A DNA stretch of 64,000 nucleotides from Paenibacillus sp. 1781tsa1 (GTDB taxonomy: Bacteria > Bacillota > Bacilli > Paenibacillales > Paenibacillaceae). The position numbers were made by a program, and so were the translations under genes. Under the pieces are notes generated by a model. The model saw only the letters and a list, made by a program, of their open reading frames with translations, did not search any database and was not told the origin of the DNA. This document shows positions 34,512 to 43,600 of this stretch, piece after piece (position 1 is the first letter of the stretch; the number at the start of each line of letters is the position of its first letter). Location: assembly GCF_024159265.1 (NCBI RefSeq), contig NZ_JAMYWY010000001.1:2108001-2172000 (forward strand). Reading direction: 5' to 3'.

Positions 34512-35339
34512 ATGCCGGAATTACCGGAAGTCGAAACAGTCAGAAGAACATTGAACCAACTTATTGTGGGTAAAACGATTGATCATGTTACCGTTAGCTT
34601 GCCGCGGATTATTCAGCGGCCGGACGACATAGATGCATTTGCAATGGAACTCGCGGGACATACCGTAATTGGCGTGGAGCGACGAGGTAAATTTTTGCGT
34701 ATTTTGCTGGACGGGCTGGTGCTTGTCTCCCATCTGCGGATGGAAGGAAGGTACGGTGTGTACGAGCAGCATGAAGATGTGGAGAAGCATACACATGTGA
34801 TCTTCCATTTTAATGATGGTACGGAATTGCGTTATAAGGATGTGCGCCAGTTCGGTACGATGCATCTGTTCAATGCAGGTGAGGAACTGATATCGAAACC
34901 TTTGCTGAAGCTGGGACTGGAGCCACTTGATCCAGCCTTTACGGTAACTGCATTCCGCGAGGCGGTTGGCAAGCGCACAACCAAAATCAAGGCTGTGCTT
35001 TTAAATCAGGCATATGTGGTAGGTATCGGGAATATTTATGTGGACGAGGCTCTATTTCGCGCCGGTATCCATCCCGAGACCATCGCCAAGACACTGACCG
35101 AAGCTCAGTTAACGGTGCTCCATGAAGCGATTGTGGCTACGTTGCAAGATGCAGTGAATGCAGGAGGATCTTCCATTAAATCCTATGTGAATGGACAGGG
35201 TGAGATGGGCATGTTCCAGCATCAACTGAAAATCTATGGACGCAAATCGGAGCCTTGTGCAACATGTGGTACGTTAATTGAAAAAACGGTGGTTGGTGGC
35301 CGTGGCACGCATTTTTGTCCGAACTGTCAGCTGCTGTAA
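34512..35339 (+). CDS. mutM: formamidopyrimidine-DNA glycosylase
   Basis: 275 residues, ATG with GGGAGGTGA upstream. The N-terminal MPELPEVETVRR contains catalytic Pro2 and Glu3. KFLRILLDG and the HLRMEGRYG loop follow, then the helix-two-turn-helix (NQAYVVGIGNIYVDEALFRAGIHPE), and a C-terminal zinc finger C-x2-C...C-x2-C (EPCATCGTLIEK, GTHFCPNCQ). It removes 8-oxoguanine and formamidopyrimidines, cutting at the abasic site. The gap from polA is 117 nt. Confidence 0.97.
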   Translation: MPELPEVETVRRTLNQLIVGKTIDHVTVSLPRIIQRPDDIDAFAMELAGHTVIGVERRGKFLRILLDGLVLVSHLRMEGRYGVYEQHEDVEKHTHVIFHFNDGTELRYKDVRQFGTMHLFNAGEELISKPLLKLGLEPLDPAFTVTAFREAVGKRTTKIKAVLLNQAYVVGIGNIYVDEALFRAGIHPETIAKTLTEAQLTVLHEAIVATLQDAVNAGGSSIKSYVNGQGEMGMFQHQLKIYGRKSEPCATCGTLIEKTVVGGRGTHFCPNCQLL

Positions 35340-35481
35340 CATGAACTGAATGAACGAAATGATGAAATCATAGCACCCTTGGATTCCTCCCTCCATATAC
35401 TGATATGGCAGAAATAAGCGGGCGTATACCCATACTGGCATCTTCAGTTGGCACGAGTACCGCACAGAGGAGGAGTCCGGG

Positions 35482-36261
35482 GTGCTGCATCATTTTATTT
35501 CATTGCTGGCGCTTGCTTTGGCGCTTAGTTTAGATGGTTTTGGAGTCGGGATTACATATGGGTTACGGAGGACTAAGATTCCCCTGTTATCTATCGCTGT
35601 TATTTCGATCTGTTCGGGATTGGTTATTGCCTTGTCGATGCAAGTAGGTGTGCTGTTGTCCCATGTCGTGTCACCGGATATCGCTTCGATCGTGGGAGCC
35701 GTTATATTAATAGGAATTGGTGCATGGTCACTGTTGCAACTTATTCGAAAGCAAGGCAAAGAACAGCTGGAAACAGGCATCGTAACGGTTGAGGGAGCAG
35801 GAGAAACAACGGTTAATGCGCTGGGGAAAAACGTACAAGGGACGCAGCCGGATTCCAAGGGCAGGAATCAGGTGCTTGCACTGGATCTGGAGCAATCGGC
35901 TTCGGGTGATTCTCTCGAACGAATGGTATTCACACTGGAGCTGCGTAAGCTGGGGGTCGTCATCCAGATCCTTCGCAGCCCTTCCAAGGCGGATATGGAT
36001 AACTCGGGAAGTATATCTGCTCAGGAAGCGATGTGGCTGGGGATTGCCCTGTCTCTGGATGCGTTTGGAGCGGGCCTGGGAGCGGCTCTTTTGGGATTCC
36101 CCACGCTATGGACGGCACTCATTATTGCCCTGTTTAGTGGGGCGTTTCTGTCACTCGGCATGAAGGTTGGACTACGATTCTCAGCTCTGCGCTGGATGCG
36201 AAGACTATCTGTATTGCCAGCACTATTGTTAATGATTATGGGAATAATGAAGCTGTTATGA
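35482..36261 (+). CDS. ytaF: sporulation membrane protein YtaF (MntP-like fold)
   Basis: 259 residues from a GTG with AGGAGGAG upstream. Six membrane segments in two homologous halves: LALALALSLDGFGVGITYGL and LGIALSLDAFGAGLGAALLG each carry the LSLDxFxxG motif also seen in the MntP manganese exporters. The halves are joined by a polar loop of about 70 residues (roughly 95-165) with an EF-hand-like DMDNSGSISAQEA stretch. In Bacillus ytaF is a sporulation gene in the same place. A cation transport role is inferred only. Ten nt separate it from coaE. Confidence 0.87.
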   Translation: MLHHFISLLALALALSLDGFGVGITYGLRRTKIPLLSIAVISICSGLVIALSMQVGVLLSHVVSPDIASIVGAVILIGIGAWSLLQLIRKQGKEQLETGIVTVEGAGETTVNALGKNVQGTQPDSKGRNQVLALDLEQSASGDSLERMVFTLELRKLGVVIQILRSPSKADMDNSGSISAQEAMWLGIALSLDAFGAGLGAALLGFPTLWTALIIALFSGAFLSLGMKVGLRFSALRWMRRLSVLPALLLMIMGIMKLL

Positions 36262-36270
36262 GGTGAAACG

Positions 36271-36867
36271 ATGAATATAGGCTTAACCGGTGGGATCGCA
36301 ACAGGCAAAAGTAGTGTTTCCGCCTATCTCGCCAGTAAGGGAGCGTTGCTCATCGATGCAGACGTTATTGCCCGGGAAGTTATGATGCCCGGGCATCCCG
36401 TGTTGGCCGCCGCTGTTAAGCGGTTTGGACAAGCCATACTGAACGAAGATGGAACACTGGATCGGAAAAAGCTTGGAAGTATTGTTTTTGAACAACCAGA
36501 AGAACGAAAGGCATTGGAGGCTATCACACATCCGGCAATCCGTAAAGAGATGCGTGAACGGGCTGCTGCATACGCGTTGCAACATCCGGATAAACTTGTG
36601 GTATCTGATATCCCTTTGCTGTACGAATCGGGTCTGGAGGATGGTTTCGAGGAAGTCATGGTTGTATATGTTCCAAGATTAGTGCAACGAGATCGATTGA
36701 TGAGTCGGGATGGAATGACTGCAGCACAGGCTGAGGCCCGGATGGATGTACAGATGGATATTGAGCGCAAAAAGCAGCTGGCAGACATTGTCATCGATAA
36801 CAGCGGTTTATGGACTGAGACGGAGCAGCAAATTGACTCATATCTACAGCGTAAGGGTTTGTTATGA
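36271..36867 (+). CDS. coaE: dephospho-CoA kinase
   Basis: 198 residues. P-loop GLTGGIATGKSSVS at the N-terminus, the substrate-binding DADVIAREVM, the conserved THPAIRKEM lid motif, SDIPLLYESGLE and RLMSRDGMTAAQAEARM. It performs the last step of CoA synthesis, phosphorylating the ribose 3' hydroxyl. AGGTGA precedes the start. Its stop overlaps the start of the next gene as ATGA. Confidence 0.96.
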   Translation: MNIGLTGGIATGKSSVSAYLASKGALLIDADVIAREVMMPGHPVLAAAVKRFGQAILNEDGTLDRKKLGSIVFEQPEERKALEAITHPAIRKEMRERAAAYALQHPDKLVVSDIPLLYESGLEDGFEEVMVVYVPRLVQRDRLMSRDGMTAAQAEARMDVQMDIERKKQLADIVIDNSGLWTETEQQIDSYLQRKGLL

Positions 36868-37427
36868 AAATATTGCGTAAGAAACGTGTCCTGCTGTTGA
36901 TGTTTGTGTCCTTTGTACTGGTGTTATTTCTGAATACAAACTGGATGGCATGGTTCTATCCGATTCATTATAAGGAAGAGATTCGTGCCCAATCTCAGAG
37001 CTATGAGGTTGATCCGTTTCTGATTGCTTCCATTATCAAAGTGGAGACCAATTTCAAGACAAGCAAGGAATCCAAACGTGGTGCCATTGGACTCATGCAA
37101 CTGATGCCAGACACGGCAAACTGGATACTGGAACAAGCCAAAATTCCCGACACTTCGCTGGAGGAATTGAAGCACGAGCCTGAACGAAATATTCAGTTAG
37201 GCACATGGTATCTGCGTAACCTGTCCGATCAATTCGGTGGCAATGAAGCGGTGATGATCGCTGCTTATAATGCGGGTCCAGGCAAAGTGAATAGTTGGCT
37301 CAGAGATGGTGTGTGGGATGGTTCATTCGATACGGTGAAAGATATTCCGTTTGGTGAGACGCGTCACTATGTACAAAGAGTCATTTACTATTATAATCAG
37401 TATGTAAAGATCTATAATACGTTCTGA
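36864..37427 (+). CDS. membrane-anchored lytic transglycosylase (SLT family)
   Basis: 187 residues, overlapping coaE by 4 nt (ATGA), so translationally coupled. A basic start and one hydrophobic segment (VLLLMFVSFVLVLFLNTNWMAWF) form an uncleaved signal anchor. From residue 40 an SLT domain follows: YEVDPFLIASIIKVETNFKT with the catalytic Glu, then GAIGLMQLMPDTANWI, the RNIQLGTWYLRNL block and MIAAYNAGPGKVNSW. It cleaves peptidoglycan glycan strands at the cell surface. The coaE neighbour is a conserved position for this small transglycosylase in Bacillus relatives (YtcC is not meant here; I give no symbol). Confidence 0.9.
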   Translation: MKILRKKRVLLLMFVSFVLVLFLNTNWMAWFYPIHYKEEIRAQSQSYEVDPFLIASIIKVETNFKTSKESKRGAIGLMQLMPDTANWILEQAKIPDTSLEELKHEPERNIQLGTWYLRNLSDQFGGNEAVMIAAYNAGPGKVNSWLRDGVWDGSFDTVKDIPFGETRHYVQRVIYYYNQYVKIYNTF

Positions 37428-37442
37428 GTATATAAGTAGAAG

Positions 37443-37488
37443 CACAGAGCAGGCCGGTTGTTCACCGGCCGCTCCATGCTCCTCTGTG
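37443..37488. terminator. hairpin between the transglycosylase and SASP genes
   Basis: CACAGAG...GGCCGG, 7-nt loop, CCGGCC...CTCTGTG. A GC-rich stem without a clear T-run on either side; it may terminate both convergent genes. Confidence 0.55.
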
Positions 37489-37509
37489 TAGCGTATTACG
37501 ATGCAGATA

Positions 37510-37731
37510 TTATTGGTATTGACCTGCCAATTGCTGTTCTGCAATTGTTACCAGACGCTTCGTGATGTATCCACCGATCGAACCGTTCTCGTAAGAAGTC
37601 ATGTTACCTTGGTATCCGTCTTGTGGGATGCTGATTCCGAGTTCTTGAGCAACTTCATATTTCATTTGCTCGAGTGCTGCGGAAGCTTTAGTTACCACCA
37701 GGTTGTTGGAGTTACCGTTGCTTTGTGCCAT
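37510..37731 (-). CDS. alpha/beta-type small acid-soluble spore protein
   Basis: 73 residues with a near-perfect GAGGAGGTGA before the ATG at 37731. The two SASP signatures are clear: KYEVAQELGI (with the Glu of the germination-protease site, ELGI...) and GGYITKRLVTIAEQQL. These proteins coat spore DNA, protect it from UV, and are degraded by Gpr in germination. Expression is expected from the forespore sigma-G. This is direct evidence that the organism makes endospores. Confidence 0.96.
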   Translation of the reverse strand: MAQSNGNSNNLVVTKASAALEQMKYEVAQELGISIPQDGYQGNMTSYENGSIGGYITKRLVTIAEQQLAGQYQ

Positions 37732-37846
37732 TGCTGTTCACCTCCTCGTGAGTTGGTAAAAGTATTATGTCTCGGCAATGCATTTTTCATTACAAAATCA
37801 AGACAGGGAATATGTGGTAAAAGTAAAACGTGGGAAGTGATCTGAT

Positions 37847-38314
37847 TTGAAGTGTCCTTATTGCGGTTATATGGGTACCAAAGTGCTTGATTCGCGTCCG
37901 GCCAACGAAGCAAAATCCATTCGTCGTCGCCGTGAGTGTGAGCAGTGTGCTCGAAGATTTACAACGTTTGAGATGATTGAGGAGACTCCACTGATTGTCA
38001 TTAAGAAAGATGGCAGTCGTGAAGAGTTCAGCCGGGACAAGATTCTCCGCGGGCTTATACGTGCCTGTGAGAAACGTCCAGTCTCCGTAGAGACCCTGGA
38101 AATGATGGTATCTGAAGTGGAGAAATCACTGCGTAATACAGCTGATGCTGAAGTGGAGAGTCGCCAGATTGGTGAGCTATTGATGGAACAGTTGTTTCCA
38201 GTCGATGAAGTGGCATATGTCCGTTTCGCGTCGGTATACCGCCAGTTCAAAGATATCAATATGTTCATGAAAGAACTGAAATCCCTGTTGTCCAAAGACA
38301 ATCTGGAGGATTAG
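37847..38314 (+). CDS. nrdR: transcriptional repressor NrdR
   Basis: 155 residues, TTG start at 37847 with a weak GGGAAGTGA site; this gives the canonical N-terminus [18 protein letters not shown]. Zinc ribbon CPYCG...[12 protein letters not shown], then an ATP-cone ([30 protein letters not shown]). NrdR senses (d)ATP and represses ribonucleotide reductase genes. No DnaB or DnaI gene follows, in contrast to Bacillus; a tRNA follows. Confidence 0.95.
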   Translation: MKCPYCGYMGTKVLDSRPANEAKSIRRRRECEQCARRFTTFEMIEETPLIVIKKDGSREEFSRDKILRGLIRACEKRPVSVETLEMMVSEVEKSLRNTADAEVESRQIGELLMEQLFPVDEVAYVRFASVYRQFKDINMFMKELKSLLSKDNLED

Positions 38315-38413
38315 TGAAGTGGGGAAAGGGAGAAGAGCAGTCTGGAGTTCCAGTCCGTGTGTACCAGAGAAATCGGTTGTTCTTCTCCAATCACTTTGGA
38401 TCTTAAAAAGTGA

Positions 38414-38442
38414 TTGACAGCGAAAGCTGGATTTTATATGAT
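38414..38442 (+). promoter_or_regulatory. sigma-A promoter of tRNA-Ala
   Basis: TTGACA (38414-38419), a 17-nt spacer and TATGAT (38437-38442) lie 57 nt before the tRNA. It is near consensus. Confidence 0.85.
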
Positions 38443-38498
38443 ATAGGAGTCGCCTGTGGAACGTAGCAGGGCTGGACAAGTGATCTATTTCATATCCT

Positions 38499-38571
38499 GG
38501 GGCCTTAGCTCAGCTGGGAGAGCGCATCGCTGGCAGCGATGAGGTCAGGGGTTCGATCCCCCTAGGCTCCA
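38499..38571 (+). tRNA. tRNA-Ala (anticodon GGC)
   Basis: 73 nt folding to a full cloverleaf: acceptor GGGGCCT/AGGCTCC, D arm with AGCTCAGCTGGGAGAGC, anticodon stem CATCG/CGATG around the loop CTGGCAG (anticodon GGC), T arm with GGTTCGATCC. The discriminator base is A and CCA is not encoded. Positions 38519-38574 recur at 40380-40434. Confidence 0.97.
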
Positions 38572-38574
38572 TAA
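38519..38574. repeat. direct repeat, copy 1 (candidate attL/attB within tRNA-Ala)
   Basis: From the D arm to 3 nt past the tRNA, 56 nt are repeated at 40380-40434, with only one G missing in the second copy. Repeats of tRNA 3' ends are the usual attachment sites of tyrosine-recombinase elements. Confidence 0.7.
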
Positions 38575-38580
38575 CTAAAG

Positions 38581-38624
38581 AACCCGCTAAACACAAGGAT
38601 TTCCAAGTGTTTGGCGGGTTTTTG
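38581..38624 (+). terminator. tRNA-Ala terminator
   Basis: AACCCGCTAAACAC pairs with GTGTTTGGCGGGTT, then TTTTT. A very similar hairpin with the same AAACACAAGG loop side is at 53752-53796. Confidence 0.88.
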
Positions 38625-38936
38625 CTATGTAAGTTCAAATTTTAAATGACAAGAGATTCAGTACACACGAAATAAACATTTAAGAATGGGAATCAATCAC
38701 TGGGATAAAGCAATTTTGGTAAGATATAGTAGAACCTATATAAGGGTTCTGTTATGATGATGAAAGGTTTGTATGCAATGAGGTACAGAAGCTACTAAAT
38801 ATTATAGTGAAGGAGGGAGTTTTTCTTAAGGTACATCTTGTTGGAGCGATACATAATCAAAACTAGAGGGACATTATTTTTTAGATCAAAAACTTCTTGC
38901 AACAATAGCTACTAAGAGAATGGGGAATAAAGAGAG
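38625..38936. other. AT-rich leader of the CAP-domain gene
   Basis: 312 bp without a recognisable gene. It contains a small hairpin (AGAACC/GGGTTCT near 38730) and an isolated GAAGGAGGG without a convincing reading frame behind it. Together with the following gene it makes up the segment between the two tRNA-Ala repeats. Confidence 0.4.
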
Positions 38937-40346
38937 ATGAGACAAAATGTATTGCGATGGTCTACTGTTATGATGATGTGGGTTGTGATTTTCATGCTCA
39001 CGCCTAATCTGACATCAGCAGCGGGACTTCATTTTCCGGAACGGGATGAGGTTAAGCGAGTATGGAATCAACTGCAAAGCATGAACACTGGATTAAAGGC
39101 GTATGATACGGAACCTTCCTTTAAAGCGCCTTATGAGGTAGGAAAGGTAAATCAGGCGATGCTAGATCAGGCTTTGTTAGCTACGAATCTTGTTCGTTCA
39201 TTGGCGGGATTACCAAGTGATGTGCAGTTGGATTCTGAGTTGAATGAGTTGGCGCAGCATGGTGCGGTCTTACTGGCTGCTACCGATAAACTGACTCACT
39301 ATCCTGAGAAGCCGGCAGATATGACAGATGATTTCTATAACAAAGGATATCAATCCACTAGAAGCAGCAATCTATCTAGCGGGAGAGATAATTTAAGTGA
39401 TAGTGTACTTGACGGTTATATGCCGGATACAGGCAGGAATGCAGATCGAGTAGGACATCGCCGTTGGGTGCTGAATCCTTCCTTGCAGAAGGTAGGTTTT
39501 GGTCTGGCTGGTGACTATGGTTCAATGCAAGTCTTTGACAAGTCTCGTGCAGAGTCAGTAAATTATGATTACATCGCATGGCCGGCAGCAGAATTTCCGC
39601 AGCAGTTATTCGGAGGTTCTCACCCATGGTCTGTCACGTTAAATCCTGACAAGTATGAGAAGCCTACTTTGCAGAATGTAAAAGTGAAAGTAACCGATGT
39701 ACAAAGCCAAAAAACATGGACATTAGACAGTACAAATAATGATCTAAACAAGGATCTTTACATGAATGTGGAGTTGAGTGGATTCGGAGTTTCTAACGCT
39801 ATTATTTTCCGCCTGGACGGAGTACAGGAGTACACAGGGAAATACCGAGTTGATATTAGCGGCTTGCGTACAGCGGCTGGACAGGCGGCCGAGCTTACCT
39901 ATACAGTAGATTTTTATGATTTATCCCAGCATTTCTATCCGGGTGAGACGGAGAAATGGAACCTGCAGTTTTCTGTTGAGAAAGCAGGGTCATATGAGAC
40001 GCGTACAGGAACAAAATATTTTGATGATGATAATCACCCTTTTATTGAAAAAGGAAGTACACTCGTTCCTTTAAGGCTTGTTAGCGAGTCACTGGGACTT
40101 GATGTCCAGTGGGATAAGGCTGATCGAATCATTCGGATCTCAGATCATAAGAAGGAGATTGTTTTGAATACGGGTAGTCAGCAAGTCCGGGTCAACGGCA
40201 TAGAAACGACAGTTTCCGTAGCTCCAACTGTCGTCCGGGGTGTTACCTTTGTGCCACTACGATTTGTCTCTGAGCAGTTAGGTCTGTCCGTCGATTTTGA
40301 GGATAGTAACAAGTTAGTGCGCATTGAGCGGGAGTATGTGCACTAG
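38937..40346 (+). CDS. secreted CAP-domain protein with stalk (copper amine oxidase N-like) domain
   Basis: 469 residues. A Sec signal peptide (MRQNVLRWSTVMMMWVVIFMLTPNLTSAAG, cleavage after TSA; described here as residues 1-28). CAP/SCP domain (about 60-200), with NLVRSLAGLPSDVQLDSELN and the LTHYPEKP His segment. A beta-sandwich-like middle (about 215-330). The C-terminal ~120 residues carry the stalk domain with two VPLR motifs (STLVPLRLVSESLGLDVQWD and TFVPLRFVSEQLGLSVDFED). It is exported and probably cell-wall associated. It is the only gene between the tRNA-Ala repeats. Confidence 0.87.
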   Translation: MRQNVLRWSTVMMMWVVIFMLTPNLTSAAGLHFPERDEVKRVWNQLQSMNTGLKAYDTEPSFKAPYEVGKVNQAMLDQALLATNLVRSLAGLPSDVQLDSELNELAQHGAVLLAATDKLTHYPEKPADMTDDFYNKGYQSTRSSNLSSGRDNLSDSVLDGYMPDTGRNADRVGHRRWVLNPSLQKVGFGLAGDYGSMQVFDKSRAESVNYDYIAWPAAEFPQQLFGGSHPWSVTLNPDKYEKPTLQNVKVKVTDVQSQKTWTLDSTNNDLNKDLYMNVELSGFGVSNAIIFRLDGVQEYTGKYRVDISGLRTAAGQAAELTYTVDFYDLSQHFYPGETEKWNLQFSVEKAGSYETRTGTKYFDDDNHPFIEKGSTLVPLRLVSESLGLDVQWDKADRIIRISDHKKEIVLNTGSQQVRVNGIETTVSVAPTVVRGVTFVPLRFVSEQLGLSVDFEDSNKLVRIEREYVH

Positions 40347-40372
40347 GAAGGGGCGGTCTCTTAATTTGCCAC

Positions 40373-40434
40373 TCGTGGTAGAGCGCATCGCTGGCAGCGA
40401 TGAGTCAGGGGTTCGATCCCCCTAGGCTCCATAA
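40373..40434 (+). pseudogene. truncated tRNA-Ala copy (candidate attR)
   Basis: From 40380 the DNA repeats tRNA-Ala from the D stem to the 3' end plus ATAA. The acceptor 5' strand is absent and one G is missing in the variable loop (GAGGTC became GAGTC), so no functional tRNA is made. Upstream, GTGGTAGAGC still imitates a D arm. This is the usual form of the distal end of an element integrated in a tRNA gene. Confidence 0.8.
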
Positions 40435-40439
40435 TCAAG

Positions 40440-40470
40440 AACGCCATCGCATTAATGCGATGGCGTTTTT
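40440..40470 (+). terminator. terminator after the tRNA fragment
   Basis: AACGCCATCGCA, TTAA, TGCGATGGCGTT and TTTT. A perfect 12-bp stem. It resembles the terminator of the GH43 gene at 52830 (AACGCCATCAC / GTGATGGCGTT). Confidence 0.88.
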
Positions 40471-40625
40471 CTTGTGTGGTGAAATAAATCAGAACATGCA
40501 CTAATGAAGTAGAATTTTGGACTTGGGGACGAGCTTGGGTACGAAATATTCTAGATGCCAAAAATCGAGGGTTTAAAATCCTGACCGGGGAGTTGTCAAA
40601 AAAGTGCAGTTTGAAAACAAGAAGA

Positions 40626-40658
40626 CCCTTCCGGCTGGATATTGTCCAACCGGGAGGG
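40626..40658 (-). terminator. terminator of the SLH esterase gene
   Basis: CCCTTCCGGCTGG and CCAACCGGGAGGG pair over 13 bp (G-T pairs allowed); on the minus strand it is followed by a T/C-rich tail. Confidence 0.7.
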
Positions 40659-40682
40659 GGCACCTTAATTTTGTATACGCTT

Positions 40683-43600
40683 TCAGTTAGCCTGATATTC
40701 AACGAATCTTACAAAGATCGTAGCTACTTCGGCCCGCGTGGCGGTGGCTTTGGGAGCAAACAAGTTGTCCGGCTTGCCTAATACAATGCCGTTGCCTTGC
40801 AGCGCCTGAACGGCCTCCAATGCCCAGGAGCTGATCTCATTCTCGTCCGTGAAGGGCTTAGAGTTGCTTTCAGGTATCTCATAACCCTTGTACTTCATGT
40901 AGTTGTACAGTATCACCAGCATTTGCTCGCGTGTCATCGGTGAATTGGGGTCAAACAGGTCTGCGGTTGTGCCGTTGACTATGTTTTTTTCGGCCGCCCA
41001 CTCGGCTGCCGCCGTGTACCACTGTCCGTCCGTCACGTCGCTAAAGCGGGAACTCGTGTAGTTGGAGAGGTTTACATTTTCGAGATTAGCCAGTACCTGT
41101 ACGAACATGGCACGCGTCATTGCGGTGCCCGGTGCGAACGTCGTGGACGTCGTGGACGTCGTGCCGTTGAAAAGATCGTATGTGTAGGCAAAATTTATAT
41201 CGTTGTAGAACCAGTCACCCATGTTGGCATCCGTGAAAGGATTGCCTGATAACACGAGGAAGCCCAGTGGGGTGGTGTCATCGAACGCCAGCTCCGTACC
41301 CTCACGGATGTTCAGCGACATGCCGTTGTCTAAGCCAACTCTTGCGCCGCTCGGTCCTACCACAACCGCTCCGCTGCTCCGTATCTTCGATCCGCCGTGG
41401 ATATGCACACGGTTGCCGTTGGGCAGGTCCACATATGCATCTTTGCCGCCTACTGTAACGGTACCGTCGCTAGCGATCGTCGAGCCGCCCGAGATGGTCA
41501 CTGTGCTGTTGCCGCCGGGTAGTGTCACTTCGGCGCTTTTGTCTGCTGGAATGGTTACCTTCCCGTTTGAGTCTATCGTTGTGCCCTCGGGTACCTTAAT
41601 CTTCGTTCCGCCTTTGGTCGCAATCTCGCCGCCGCCGGGGAGGGTAGTGTTGCCGTTTTTGTCTGTGACCGCGGGCTTATCCTTCGGTGTATTCACTGTG
41701 TAGGTCGACTTCGACGTTTCAGCGTCTGTCCCAGTGCCCGTATTGTTGGTGTTGTGTGTATTACCACTGTTGCTTGTGTTACCGGTGTTGCCCGTATTGC
41801 CACCAGAATCAGGCACAGTAGGAGTCGTCGTCTTCATTGGTGTCGCCGTCGCACTGATCTCCGCGCCGTCTCCCTTCCCGTTCACCGCGATGATGGTGAA
41901 GTTGTAGCCTTGGCCGTTTGTCAGATTGTTGAAGGTATACTTGGTCTCCGCCGCATCCAATGCAATCGGTGTTACATTGCCATACCATACCTTGTAGCCC
42001 AATATTGCGCTGCCACCGTCATCAGCAGGAGCAGTCCAGCTCAATGTGACCTGTCCGTCACCCGCTGTCGCTTTGAAGTCACTCGGCGCACCAGGCACGA
42101 CCGGTTTTCTCTGCGCAAACATCCAATCAAAGACATCTGTGTAGTCATTGTTCCAAGCCGGCAAGTTAGAGGACTGTGCCGTGGGAGCTATTGTCCAAGT
42201 TCCCATAGTGATCTGGTTATAAAGAACCGCCGCTTCAACTTCATGGGCTATATAATCAGCCAGAACAGGTGTGTTGGCAGGATTCGGCCTCAGATTCGGC
42301 TGATCAAATTGATTGTAGGGCCAGGTAAGAACCTCATTACTCTCAAAGCGTGAAGCCCTCGCGTTGATCATTTTTGGCATATTGTTATTGATGAAGTTAT
42401 TGAGGTTCGTCTGGTAGCCTCCAACATTATGAGCATTTAAAAACATCCAATAGGCCAGGTTGTTGTGAGCGTCATTGTCCTTAGCGTTCGGTGAACCGCT
42501 TACCGGGGCCATAGGTGCGGCGGCAGCGAAGAAGCCAGGATAGCTATTAACTAAGTTATTCGTATACTGGCCGCCCCAGGAGAAGCCTGCTGCGTAAACA
42601 CGGTTAGGGTCTACTTCGCCGCTGGCAATCAGGGCGTCTATGACCTTCTTAACATTCTCTGTGGAGGGAACAGATACGCCATTATAGGAAATATTCAGAA
42701 CATGGCTGGCATACTTATCGGGATTTTGCTCCATCTTTTTCATTAGAGCGACTGAGCCGTTGGCTGATTTCATGGCCGCTTTTTGGTCTGTCGCAGCGCT
42801 TGTACCGCCGCGTGACATGCCGTGGGTATAGACATAAAGCGGCAATCCGTTCATCACGTTACCGTCTTCATCCTTGTGAAGGTAGAGCGAACGATTGACC
42901 GAATTGTCCGTGAATGTTGCAAATTTATCAAGGATTGGATTCACAACTTTTTCCTGTTCAAAAACCACATTGTGAAGCGGATTCCCTTCTGTCAGTACAA
43001 TCTCACCCTTTTGGATAATAGTGTAGACCTGCTTTGTCGAGTTACTGCTGCCATCTAGCGTTGTACTGCCGCCGCTCTCTGAATAAAACTCAGACTCAAC
43101 CACGATGTAACGACCGCTCGCCAGTCCGTCCTGATAATCTGGTGAATGGCTAATCGGCCCCACGTAGCCGCGTACCTTCGGTTCATCATTAGCATACACC
43201 CTTGTGATCTTGCGTGGTCCTTCAAAGGTCACCGCTTCGCCGTTCAGGGTCGTGTTCCTAGCTGATAAGGCAAACAAGTCTGGACTAAGCTCGGAGCCTA
43301 ACGCCGCCTTCCCCTCGCCTAAATCAATGATAATAGCCGTTGTGTACTCGCCACTGGCAAAGTTGTCATTCCATACGATAAAGGGAAGTATCCCCGCGTC
43401 CGGATCGTTTTTGAATGTCACATGAATGGTATGATCAGCCTCAATATTCGTAAAGGTATAAGTGCCGGCAGATAGAGTCACGGTCTCGCCGTCTACCGTT
43501 ACGGTATCCACAATTTTGCCGTAATCGGGGGTGAACGTAATTTCTTTATTAGAGCCCCGATCTACTCTCAGAACATCCCCGGGTGGGTTCGACATGATTG

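Noticed and set aside
40361-40702. Minus-strand frame of 113 residues with GIEPLTHRCQRCALP
   Set aside because: This is the well-known false translation of the antisense strand of a tRNA; it covers the truncated tRNA-Ala copy and a terminator.
41221-42353. Plus-strand frames of 160 and 199 residues opposite the SLH esterase gene
   Set aside because: Mirror frames of a low-complexity, GC-rich coding region; no ribosome sites.
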